Source: Parcubacteria group bacterium CG1_02_39_15
GTDB lineage: Bacteria; Patescibacteriota; Minisyncoccia; Minisyncoccales; Paceibacteraceae
Direction: 5' to 3'
NCBI GenBank assembly: GCA_001872265.1
Contig: MNWE01000040.1
Coordinates: 1 to 6,267, forward strand
Length of the DNA stretch: 6,267 nt
Positions 1-6,091 of the stretch are shown here, in pieces; position 1 is the first letter of the stretch; each line of letters begins with the position of its first letter. The position numbers and the translations under genes were made by a program. The notes under the pieces were generated by a model, which made no database searches, had not been told where the DNA came from, and saw only the letters and a program-made list of their open reading frames with translations.

Positions 1-1531
1 TTATATATACTCCGCTGGAACCATAAAGCTCCAATGAATCAGTATCAGAACTGTCTTTTTCGCCGATATAAACATACGAGCTGTCGCCAACATAAACTCT
101 CTTTGGAGAAGAAATTGACCCCATCCTCAGGTCGCCGGTCATGGTGTCGCCGGCTTCATCAACATAATTACAATTTGATTCTATGGTTGCACAACTGCTC
201 CAGCCGCCGCTTGGAGCGTCGCTTGTGCAGTTGACCGTGCTTCCGTCGGTCGTGCACCACTTGCCATTAGTTAAGGTGCCTACTTGAGGATCTGATTCGC
301 TGGTTAGAAATGACTGGCAGGTCGGGTCACCAGTTGAATCTAAATCAAAAGCTCGAATAGCAGACCCAGAGCTGCAACTTTTAGTAGCGTCTTTAAGGTC
401 AACTGTATCTGCTCCAATGCTAATGCCAGTTCCGGCTCCGACATTTAAGGTGACATCGCCTGAGGTTCCACCGCCGGTCAGGCCTGAACCAGCAGTTACG
501 CCAGTAATGTCGCCGGCGCCACCGCCAACTGCCTCGCAAGTTGGGGCAGTAGACACACTAACATCAAATGACCGGATAGCGTAACCAGCACTGCAGCTCT
601 TGGCTGGATAAGCCGCGCCAGGACCTGTTGGGCCGCTTGGTCCCTGGGGACCAGTAGCGCCAGTTAGACCTGTCGGGCCTTGAGGACCAGTAGCTCCAGC
701 CGGACCCTGAGGACCAGTAGCTCCTTGGAGGCCGGGCGGGCCAGCAGGACCGGAAGGACCAGATGGTCCTTGAGGACCAGTAGCTCCAGCCGGACCAGTC
801 GGACCTTGAGGACCAGCTGGACCAGAAGGACCGCTCGGCCCTTGAGGACCAGTAGGTCCAGTTGGGCCTTGAGGACCCTGGGGGCCGGCCGGACCAGAAG
901 GGCCAGCAGGACCAGTAGGACCCTGGGGACCAGAAGGGCCAGCCGGACCAGTTGGGCCTTGGGGACCAGAAGGGCCGGCAGGACCAGTAGCACCAGCAGG
1001 ACCAGTAGGACCCTGGGGCCCACTAGGACCGGCAGGACCTTGGGGACCGGAAGGACCCCGGTATTCTGTCCACGCAGTACCATTACAAATGTAAGGCATG
1101 TTATTGCCGCTGTTAAAATAAATCATCCCTTTGTAAGCAGCTGAGCAAGTGACCGGGGCCGAGGCGCGGGGGGTAAGGACTACTGACTCGCCAATGGTTA
1201 GTCTGCCATTGTCTTGAAGGTGAAAGATTGTGTTCTGGGAAGCATCTTTAACTTCAATATTCCCGCCAACAGTTACTCCGCCTGGCACGCCCCAATTCCC
1301 CAAACGGATATCATCACCGTAAATGAAGGTCTTAACGGTTAGATCTCCCTGTTTAGTTTGGCCAATCGAACTGACATTGAGAGGCGCATCGCAACCTGGA
1401 TACCCCGTAGGACAAGGGGTGGGCGGTGAATCCGGAGGACCCGACCAAGCGAGAACCGCCGGAATGCCAAAAACCAAACTCAGAGCAAAAACAACTATTA
1501 ATGAGGAATAATTAAAAGTTTTTTGGAGCAT
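1..1531 (-). CDS. Secreted collagen-like fibre protein, C-terminus beyond window (partial)
   Basis: An open frame of 510 codons runs from ATG at 1531 to the left edge without a stop, so the C-terminus is missing. Residues 1-28 form a signal peptide (hydrophobic 11-27, cleavage likely after Val-Leu-Ala28). Residues 29-158 are a head with Cys40, 47, 129 and 149 and an 'APLNVSSIGQTKQGDLTV' stretch. Residues 159-305 are 49 perfect Gly-X-Y triplets, mostly GPQ, GPT, GPA, GPS and GAT, the signature of a bacterial collagen triple helix. Residues 306-510 contain two CX18C repeats, a 'GSGLTGGGTSGDVTL' segment and 'GDTMTGDLRM', both typical of trimeric phage tail-fibre-like proteins. I infer a trimeric extracellular stalk or adhesin, disulfide-stabilised outside the cell. 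There is no Shine-Dalgarno upstream (AT-only leader); the start is chosen because the signal peptide follows it directly. It lies 25 bases after the Cys-repeat gene and is probably co-transcribed. Ligand and exact role are unknown. Confidence 0.9.
   Translation of the reverse strand, partial: MLQKTFNYSSLIVVFALSLVFGIPAVLAWSGPPDSPPTPCPTGYPGCDAPLNVSSIGQTKQGDLTVKTFIYGDDIRLGNWGVPGGVTVGGNIEVKDASQNTIFHLQDNGRLTIGESVVLTPRASAPVTCSAAYKGMIYFNSGNNMPYICNGTAWTEYRGPSGPQGPAGPSGPQGPTGPAGATGPAGPSGPQGPTGPAGPSGPQGPTGPAGPSGPAGPQGPQGPTGPTGPQGPSGPSGPAGPQGPTGPAGATGPQGPSGPSGPAGPPGLQGATGPQGPAGATGPQGPTGLTGATGPQGPSGPTGPGAAYPAKSCSAGYAIRSFDVSVSTAPTCEAVGGGAGDITGVTAGSGLTGGGTSGDVTLNVGAGTGISIGADTVDLKDATKSCSSGSAIRAFDLDSTGDPTCQSFLTSESDPQVGTLTNGKWCTTDGSTVNCTSDAPSGGWSSCATIESNCNYVDEAGDTMTGDLRMGSISSPKRVYVGDSSYVYIGEKDSSDTDSLELYGSSGVYI
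317..382 (-). repeat. CX18C module, copy 2 (fibre protein residues 384-405)
   Basis: The unit begins Lys-Ser-Cys-Ser-x-Gly-x-Ala-Ile-Arg-x-Phe-Asp and ends Pro-Thr-Cys, with cysteines 386 and 405. It matches copy 1 (residues 311-332) at the same residues and with identical Cys spacing. I infer a small disulfide-closed fold inserted between fibre segments. Confidence 0.8.
536..601 (-). repeat. CX18C module, copy 1 (fibre protein residues 311-332)
   Basis: It follows six residues after the end of the collagen tract. It starts Lys-Ser-Cys-Ser-Ala-Gly-Tyr-Ala-Ile-Arg-Ser-Phe-Asp and ends Pro-Thr-Cys, with cysteines 313 and 332. It is the partner of the copy at 317-382. A glycine-rich tail-fibre-like segment separates the two copies. 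Confidence 0.8.
617..1057 (-). repeat. Gly-X-Y collagen triplet tract (49 triplets)
   Basis: Every third codon on the minus strand encodes Gly across 147 residues (159-305 of the fibre protein), with Pro dominant in the X position. The tract is GC-rich (40 of 60 bases at 841-900) against an AT-rich background. A 12-residue order GPA-GPS-GPQ-GPT recurs, and a 26-base exact DNA repeat occurs at 903-928 and 993-1018, 90 bases (30 residues) apart. Such repeats favour slippage or recombination, so length may vary between strains. Other frames here, on both strands, are also open, but only because of the repeat composition. Confidence 0.95.
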
Positions 1532-1537
1532 ATTTTA

Positions 1538-1561
1538 AATAATTATTAATTGATAATTATT
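1538..1561. repeat. A/T-only 9-bp inverted repeat between two genes
   Basis: AATAATTAT at 1538-1546 is exactly complementary to ATAATTATT at 1553-1561, with a 6-base centre. It overlaps the stop codon of the Cys-repeat gene and fills most of the 25-base gap before the collagen-like gene. The stem is pure A/T, so as RNA it would be weak; as DNA it could be an operator or an AT-rich promoter element. Chance is also plausible in such AT-rich sequence. Confidence 0.4.
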
Positions 1562-2000
1562 GTGAAGTTATATATTCTTGGCATCCTGCAATGCGACTTT
1601 TATCATTCAGGGCTTGGCAAAGATCAAGGTCTTTGGCATCAAGAGCTTTAGTAATTGTCACATTGTCTTGGCACTCCAATTTTTCTGCCTCATTTTCAAA
1701 TTTGTTACAAATACTGGCATCCCGGTTAAAACTGGCTTCAGCTATAATCGCATTTTTGACGCACCAATTTTTCATTGCTTCATCTTTAATCTTAGTGCAA
1801 ACTGCCGCATCCTGGGTATTAATTGCCTCCCTAACAATTTCATCTATCTCCTCCGACGTTTGGGCGATACCTTCTTCTGAAGCGAGGGGAGTAGTCCCTG
1901 GGGTTCCAGCCGGTTTCCCTTGTTTTCCGGTGATCACAACCAAGGCGACCACTAAGATTACTACTACTGCTAAAATGATATAAGTAATATTTTTATTCAT
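1557..2000 (-). CDS. Membrane-anchored protein with three 30-residue CX11C repeats
   Basis: A 147-residue protein that I do not recognise as a named family. Residues 5-24 are one hydrophobic segment after a short N-terminus (Met-Asn-Lys-Asn), with no lipobox Cys, so it is likely a signal anchor with the rest outside. Residues 25-58 are a Gly/Pro/Thr then Glu-rich linker. Residues 59-147 are three tandem units of 30, 30 and 29 residues. Cysteines at 68/80, 98/110 and 128/140 give CX11C within a unit and X17 between units without exception; a conserved Asp lies four residues before each first Cys. The units look helical (Ala, Glu, Lys rich, no Pro), suggesting disulfide-clamped helical hairpins. 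No convincing Shine-Dalgarno precedes the ATG. It lies between the large membrane protein (59-base gap) and the collagen-like gene (25 bases), suggesting a role with one of them. Function is unknown. Confidence 0.88.
   Translation of the reverse strand: MNKNITYIILAVVVILVVALVVITGKQGKPAGTPGTTPLASEEGIAQTSEEIDEIVREAINTQDAAVCTKIKDEAMKNWCVKNAIIAEASFNRDASICNKFENEAEKLECQDNVTITKALDAKDLDLCQALNDKSRIAGCQEYITSQ
1560..1826 (-). repeat. Three tandem 30-residue CX11C units
   Basis: Units are residues 59-88, 89-118 and 119-147 of the 147-residue protein. The shared pattern is Ala-x4-Asp-x3-Cys-x11-Cys, followed by 8 polar or aliphatic residues. Protein sequences have diverged while spacing is exact, pointing to an old duplication kept by structural constraint. 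Confidence 0.85.
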
Positions 2001-2007
2001 ATACCGA

Positions 2008-2024
2008 GTCCCGCTTTACGGGAC
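2008..2024. repeat. GC-rich 6-bp hairpin in the intergenic gap
   Basis: GTCCCG (2008-2013) pairs with CGGGAC (2019-2024) across a 5-base loop. It lies just upstream of the start of the 147-residue gene, whose ATG is only seven bases from the stem, where a ribosome-binding site would be expected. There is no T-run, so it is not a standard terminator. It could be a translational control element, an mRNA processing site or a small REP-like palindrome. Confidence 0.5.
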
Positions 2025-2033
2025 GAAGGTGAA

Positions 2034-2052
2034 GATGAAGCAAAGCTTCATC
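2034..2052. repeat. 8-bp hairpin just after the large membrane-protein gene
   Basis: GATGAAGC (2034-2041) pairs perfectly with GCTTCATC (2045-2052) around an AAA loop. On the minus strand it starts seven bases after the stop codon at 2060-2062. No uridine tract follows in that direction, so full termination is unlikely. It may stabilise the upstream mRNA end or attenuate transcription into the two downstream genes. Confidence 0.55.
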
Positions 2053-2059
2053 GACCCTT

Positions 2060-4276
2060 TTAATTTAGAAATTTTAAAAAGGCGACCTTTTGCTTAAGTT
2101 TATTTTTTAATTTTACCACCTTACTCCCTTCAAGCCAATGTTTAATTGAGTAGTCATAAAAAAGAATTAATAATATAAAAATGCCAAAGAGTAAAAGAGG
2201 AAATCGCCAATTGGAAGGTTGATAGGAAAAAAGGGCTTGATGAACTCCTGGGGTAACCTTAATTCCGATAAAGCCCGGGGCCAACATAACTGGTTCCACT
2301 TTTTGATAGTCTAAAGAAACCTGCCAGCCAGGATGATAGTTGGTTTTTAGCATTAAATAGCAGTCGTGATTAACGAAAAATTGGGTCCAGTATTGATTGG
2401 TTTCCATTCTCTCGTTTAAAATTCCTCCTCGTTCAGTAGCGTCTTTAGTTGGAGCGAGGTCTAAGAGAACTTTCTCATCAACTTTGGAGAAGGGAATGGT
2501 TGGAAGGTTAAAAGTTTCTTTCGGCTCCTTGCCAATTTCTAAAATTGGATGTTGTTTTAATTGAGGAAGAGAACTGAAAAGCCACTTTGAGTTCGGAGAA
2601 TAAAAATCATTCTTTTTACCATAAAAAACTGCGGGAACATCCACTAAATCAAAATAGCCGGTAGTGGGAACCTCGTATAGAACATAGTTTTCAAGTTCTT
2701 TCATCTTGAAGTAAAAAGGTGGGGCGGTCCAGGTTTTATGGAGTAAAATATAACGAATATTAAAAAGATTATATTGCTCAAGCTTTCCATTATCAAAGTG
2801 AAGGCGGACATCGGTAGATAGAGGCAGGGCGAAAAAGGCATAGCCGAAAGATTCAATATCTAATTGAGGCAAAAGGGAATAAAGAGGAACTGAACCGATT
2901 TTATAAGCCGGGTCATCTCCAAAATCAGCTGGCAAACCGACATAAACCCGACTAGGCAACAAATCTTTTAAGGTTTTTTTGATTTCTGAAATTTCTTTCT
3001 CTTGAGAAAAAATGGCCTTTTGGCTCTCTATTTTCCATTGGCTGTTTTGCTGATAAAATTTTGCTCTCTCAATTAAAGAAGGAGCTAGTATGGCCAAAAA
3101 AATAAAACCGGCCGCTGTCAATATTTTTAAAGGATATTTTTTAAGATACTGCCAAGCTAAAGAAAGCCCGACCCCTATAATCATAATGGCGCCCAAATGG
3201 AAAGCGCCAATTAAACGGTGGAGGTGTAAATCTTGACTAAAGGGTAGAATGCTGAAAATTCCGTCCCAAGTCGGTCTGCCAAAATACAAGAGAAGCCAAA
3301 AAAAGGTAAAAATTAGCAAAAAGCGGCACTTTGCTTGACGATAACGCTTGAGAACAACTATAACTATGAGGCTAAGAAAAAAAAGAATGGTCAAGGAAGG
3401 AATTCTTCCGTAATCAAAAATTTGGCCGGTAAACAAATCGGAAAGAATCTTTTTTGCTCCAAAAGAGTCGTATTTGAAAGCTGGCTCCCAAACGCTGCGA
3501 TTAAGATAATTTTTATCTAATAAAAAAGGAAGCCAAAAATAAGAAGCAACTAAAGCTAATAAAAAGAGGAGGAGCGCTGCTCTTTTTAAAATGGGGACGA
3601 TTTCTTTTTTTGAGGCAAGGAGAAGAAAAAGAACCGTTGAAAGAAGCAAAATATATCCATAGACAACATTGGAAAGAAAAACGATAGCTGAAAAAAGGAC
3701 CGCTAAAAAGAATTTGTTTTTTTGAAAAATAACCCGATAAATTTCAGCTAAAGCCAAGGGCAGGAAAAACATCGCCCAAAGCTGAGTGTGAAGACCGGAA
3801 CCTCGCCAAATATAACTGCCGTAATCTAACCCGAATAAACCATTGGTGGAAAGAAGAGAAGAAATTAAAGCGGCCAAACCTGCTGCCAAATAATCAAAGC
3901 CAAAACGACGCATAGCTAAAAAGATAGAGAGAGGGAAAAGAACTAAAAGCAGGTAGCGAAAGAGGTCAAAAAGTTGAGATAAAGGAAAAAATAAAGAAGT
4001 AAGTTGATTAATAGCAGCTAAGGTTATTTGGGGAAGATGCTGGTAATAATGAAAAAGAGGAAAACCCAATTCAATTTTGGAAAACCAAAAATCAGTTAGG
4101 TCAAAACCTTCTTTCAGGACGGAGCTGGCTGCTTTTGCAGCTGCTTGATGCAAAACTTCATCATTTAAATTAAAGGTGGAAATTGAGATCTCTGACCAGA
4201 GAAAGACCGCATTAAAAACAACAGCTAAAATCACTAAAGCGAGAGCTGTCTTTTTAGGAGTTATTTCCTTTAGCAT
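2060..4276 (-). CDS. Polytopic membrane protein, GT-C / PTPS-related / YfhO-like
   Basis: A 738-residue integral membrane protein. The first transmembrane helix (about 11-28) is followed by an outer loop with Asn-Asp-Glu-Val-Leu-His (38-43), the place where GT-C glycosyltransferases carry catalytic acidic residues, then 'GFPLFHYYQHLP' (71-82), as I recall from '6-pyruvoyl-tetrahydropterin synthase-related' membrane proteins. About ten more helices follow to residue 403. Residues 404-690 are a soluble outer region ending in 'NYHPGWQVSLDY' (646-657) and a Gly-x-His (677-679), resembling the C-terminal domain of YfhO-type proteins; a last helix spans about 692-708 and a Lys-rich tail ends inside. 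Such proteins transfer sugars from polyprenyl-linked donors, or are assumed to; substrate cannot be read here. The start is firm: an in-frame TAA at 4286-4288 lies 9 bases upstream. No Shine-Dalgarno. It is first in a likely three-gene unit. The pterin name is historical and implies no pterin chemistry. Confidence 0.85.
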   Translation of the reverse strand: MLKEITPKKTALALVILAVVFNAVFLWSEISISTFNLNDEVLHQAAAKAASSVLKEGFDLTDFWFSKIELGFPLFHYYQHLPQITLAAINQLTSLFFPLSQLFDLFRYLLLVLFPLSIFLAMRRFGFDYLAAGLAALISSLLSTNGLFGLDYGSYIWRGSGLHTQLWAMFFLPLALAEIYRVIFQKNKFFLAVLFSAIVFLSNVVYGYILLLSTVLFLLLASKKEIVPILKRAALLLFLLALVASYFWLPFLLDKNYLNRSVWEPAFKYDSFGAKKILSDLFTGQIFDYGRIPSLTILFFLSLIVIVVLKRYRQAKCRFLLIFTFFWLLLYFGRPTWDGIFSILPFSQDLHLHRLIGAFHLGAIMIIGVGLSLAWQYLKKYPLKILTAAGFIFLAILAPSLIERAKFYQQNSQWKIESQKAIFSQEKEISEIKKTLKDLLPSRVYVGLPADFGDDPAYKIGSVPLYSLLPQLDIESFGYAFFALPLSTDVRLHFDNGKLEQYNLFNIRYILLHKTWTAPPFYFKMKELENYVLYEVPTTGYFDLVDVPAVFYGKKNDFYSPNSKWLFSSLPQLKQHPILEIGKEPKETFNLPTIPFSKVDEKVLLDLAPTKDATERGGILNERMETNQYWTQFFVNHDCYLMLKTNYHPGWQVSLDYQKVEPVMLAPGFIGIKVTPGVHQALFSYQPSNWRFPLLLFGIFILLILFYDYSIKHWLEGSKVVKLKNKLKQKVAFLKFLN

Positions 4277-4287
4277 GGGATTTTTTA

Positions 4288-4296
4288 ATTATATCA
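4288..4296 (-). promoter_or_regulatory. Extended -10 promoter for the minus-strand gene set
   Basis: Read on the minus strand this is TGATATAAT, a perfect extended -10 (TGnTATAAT). The best-spaced -35 candidate (AATGTG) is poor, which extended -10 promoters tolerate. Eleven bases separate the hexamer from the ATG at 4276, so transcription would start about five bases before the start codon, giving a nearly leaderless mRNA. That fits the missing Shine-Dalgarno. Confidence 0.6.
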
Positions 4297-4321
4297 TAAA
4301 AAGCAAGAAGCACATTGGAAG

Positions 4322-4350
4322 TTGACAAAATTATAAAAAAGATGGATAAT
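4322..4350 (+). promoter_or_regulatory. Sigma-70 type promoter for the C25-like lipoprotein gene
   Basis: A consensus -35 TTGACA (4322-4327) is followed after 17 bases by GATAAT (4345-4350), five of six matches to the -10 consensus. The predicted start is near 4357, giving a leader of about 70 bases. It is back to back with the minus-strand promoter at 4288-4296, so the two transcription units diverge from a shared 152-base region. Confidence 0.75.
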
Positions 4351-4410
4351 TAAACCAGTATTTGGTTCTCTAACAACTAGCTAGGGAAAGCAAGGAAAAT
4401 AAAAACCTGT

Positions 4411-4418
4411 AAAGGAGG
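4411..4418 (+). promoter_or_regulatory. Strong Shine-Dalgarno site
   Basis: AAAGGAGG ends 10 bases before ATG 4429 and fixes that start over the in-frame ATG at 4438. It is the only clear Shine-Dalgarno among the starts visible in the window. Confidence 0.85.
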
Positions 4419-4428
4419 AAGGATAGCA

Positions 4429-6051
4429 ATGAAAAGGATGATTGTCTTTCTGAGTATCTTATTGGTTGTTGCTTTGATTTTCGTTGGCTGCACTCAGTCG
4501 ACACCACCTCAACAGAATAAAGAAGGGCTGGAGCTAACAACAAAATCTCAAACCATTGCGGTATTAATCGACCAGGAAACTTATTCCCAGGCAAAACCCG
4601 AAATTGAGAGATACGTGGAAGATATTAAAAATGATCTTCAGGCCAAGGTATTCTTATATCATCAAAAGTGGCAAAGCCCTCAAGAAGTAAGGGAACAATT
4701 GCTCTCTTTAAAGGACGACAATTTAAAGGGAGCGGTCTTGATAGGAGAAATTCCCTACGTTTACTTTGAAACCTCGATTTGCCATTTAGAACCGGAGTTT
4801 GTCTCAGATCGGTACTATATGGACTTAGAAAACAGTTCTTTCACCGATGAAGACAACGACGGAAGGTTTGAGGAAGAAAACTATAAAGGAAGCCTGACGG
4901 GAATAATCTGGGTAGGCAGAATCAAACCTCCGGTAGGGGGCGTAGAAGGTATCAACCTTCTTAAAAATTACTTCGAGAGGAACCACCAATACAGAGCGGG
5001 AGAGATTAGTCCGACTGAGGAACTTCTGCTTTACGCGCCAAATATTCAACAACTCCCTCCTCCCATGATACAAGAAGGGGATAAAATGGTTGAAGGAACG
5101 CCTCGTGTACTTACTTTAGAAAAATATCTTGAGAATATACGCGACCAATTAACTCTCCACGGTTCTTCCGACATATTGTACCTTGGAGATGAGATTGATA
5201 TTCTAGTGAACGCTTCCCGAGACGAGTATTTGGAGGCTCTCCAAAGGGACTATGAGATTGTAAGTTTTCACAGTCATGGTACTGCCGCTCATCATGTTTT
5301 AGAAGACTTTGGGGAAACAATTTCAGCCGAAGACATCAAGAACGCTGAACCAAAGTCATATTTCTATTTCTTGTATTCTTGTTCTGCCGGCGATTTTACT
5401 CAAGAAAACTATATCGGAGGGCATTACCTGTTTAATGGAAATGGCCTGATGATATATGCTCCCACTGCTCCTTCCATGGCTGGCGTTGGAGAAATAAGAG
5501 AACATATCCAACCTCTAGCCTTGGGACTTACTTTCGGCGAAGTGTTTGTTCTCAACAATTACGGTGGAATAGGCTCTTTAGGATTCCCGAATGCTATTCT
5601 GGGAGATCCCACTTTAAGGATTAGACCTAAAATTGGAACCCCTAGAATAGAAGTTGATGTTACCGAAATAGATTTTGGGGAAATAAAAATAGATTTCGGG
5701 AAACTATTAAAAGAGAGCCAAGAGTACCCCTATGCGCCTCCTCCCGAAGATCCGCTTAAAAATTTCGTTAAGGAGGAAGTAATCGGGGAAGGAACGATAA
5801 GGATTGAGAACGTCGGCACTGGAAAGGTTGTCCTGCGAAGTTGGCATGCCTATTTAATAAATGAAAAAGGTGCCCGAGCTGAAATTAGTGTGGAGTGGAA
5901 GAAAGACCTACTTCTCCCAGAAGAAAACGCAACCTGGAAGTTTACTTTTGTTCCCTCGGAAGAGGGAAACTACACCGGATTGGCAGTGATAAACACGAAT
6001 GATCCAGACTGTCCAACGATTGTAATCGAGCTTCGAGGAAAAGGAATTTAA
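4429..6051 (+). CDS. Surface lipoprotein, gingipain-like (C25, clan CD) cysteine peptidase with Ig-like C-terminus
   Basis: A 540-residue lipoprotein: Lys/Arg start, hydrophobic core 5-19 and Phe-Val-Gly-Cys21 as lipobox, so the mature protein is lipid-anchored outside. Residues 41-400 match the C25 layout: an alpha/beta segment with 'GAVLIGEIP' (101-109), an Asp-rich loop 'DEDNDG' (140-145) before 'IWVGRI' (160-165), a hydrophobic strand leading to His281-Ser-His283-Gly, a second strand leading to Ser-Cys318-Ser-Ala-Gly-Asp, then 'LGDPTLRI' (391-398), a typical domain end. His283 and Cys318 are the expected catalytic dyad. Residues 401-540 form a beta-sandwich of the ASH / choice-of-anchor type ('IDFGEI', 'IRIENVG', 'NTNDPD'), interrupted by a Pro-rich insert at 433-442. 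Family members cleave extracellular or surface proteins; specificity is unknown. No gingipain-like propeptide of the usual length is evident. It has its own promoter, a strong Shine-Dalgarno and a terminator, so it is probably monocistronic. Confidence 0.85.
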   Translation: MKRMIVFLSILLVVALIFVGCTQSTPPQQNKEGLELTTKSQTIAVLIDQETYSQAKPEIERYVEDIKNDLQAKVFLYHQKWQSPQEVREQLLSLKDDNLKGAVLIGEIPYVYFETSICHLEPEFVSDRYYMDLENSSFTDEDNDGRFEEENYKGSLTGIIWVGRIKPPVGGVEGINLLKNYFERNHQYRAGEISPTEELLLYAPNIQQLPPPMIQEGDKMVEGTPRVLTLEKYLENIRDQLTLHGSSDILYLGDEIDILVNASRDEYLEALQRDYEIVSFHSHGTAAHHVLEDFGETISAEDIKNAEPKSYFYFLYSCSAGDFTQENYIGGHYLFNGNGLMIYAPTAPSMAGVGEIREHIQPLALGLTFGEVFVLNNYGGIGSLGFPNAILGDPTLRIRPKIGTPRIEVDVTEIDFGEIKIDFGKLLKESQEYPYAPPPEDPLKNFVKEEVIGEGTIRIENVGTGKVVLRSWHAYLINEKGARAEISVEWKKDLLLPEENATWKFTFVPSEEGNYTGLAVINTNDPDCPTIVIELRGKGI

Positions 6052-6065
6052 GAGAAAAAATAAGA

Positions 6066-6089
6066 AAGCCTTCTCTATTGAGAAGGCTT
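6066..6089. terminator. Bidirectional intrinsic terminator
   Basis: A perfect 10-bp stem (AAGCCTTCTC / GAGAAGGCTT) encloses a TATT loop. On the plus strand it is followed by CTTTATTTATT and on the minus strand by TCTTATTTTTT. It sits between two convergent genes, 14 bases after the peptidase stop and two bases from the stop of the minus-strand gene on the right, so it can end both transcripts. Confidence 0.88.
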
Positions 6090-6091
6090 CT

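Noticed and set aside
34..234. Short plus-strand open frame opposite the fibre gene's C-terminal region
   Set aside because: Its composition is dominated by Arg, His and Cys with no start signal; it is antisense to a well-supported coding frame.
617..1057. Possible CRISPR array or satellite repeat
   Set aside because: The repeat unit is a 9-base codon pattern with no spacers and no constant repeat; it is explained fully by protein-level Gly-X-Y periodicity.
664..1144. Long open frames out of register with the collagen frame, on both strands (Leu/Val-rich on minus, Arg/Thr/Ser-rich on plus)
   Set aside because: They are by-products of the 9-base Gly-X-Y repeat, which creates no stops in other frames. 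They have no plausible start signals or folded-protein composition and overlap the better-supported fibre frame.
1323..1511. Plus-strand open frame opposite the start of the fibre gene
   Set aside because: It lies antisense to the signal peptide and head region, with no ribosome-binding site and no domain features.
1578..1983. Two plus-strand open frames opposite the Cys-repeat gene
   Set aside because: They are antisense to a gene with clear protein-level repeats and a membrane anchor, and have no ribosome-binding site or recognisable features.
2034..2052. The hairpin as an intrinsic terminator of the large membrane-protein gene
   Set aside because: On the minus strand the stem is followed by TCTTCACC rather than a T-run, so it lacks the required uridine tract.
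4370..4594. Minus-strand open frame across the leader and start of the peptidase gene
   Set aside because: It overlaps the promoter-proximal leader, Shine-Dalgarno and lipoprotein signal peptide, all well supported on the plus strand.
4825..5320. Minus-strand open frames inside the peptidase gene
   Set aside because: They are antisense to conserved peptidase motifs and have no independent support.
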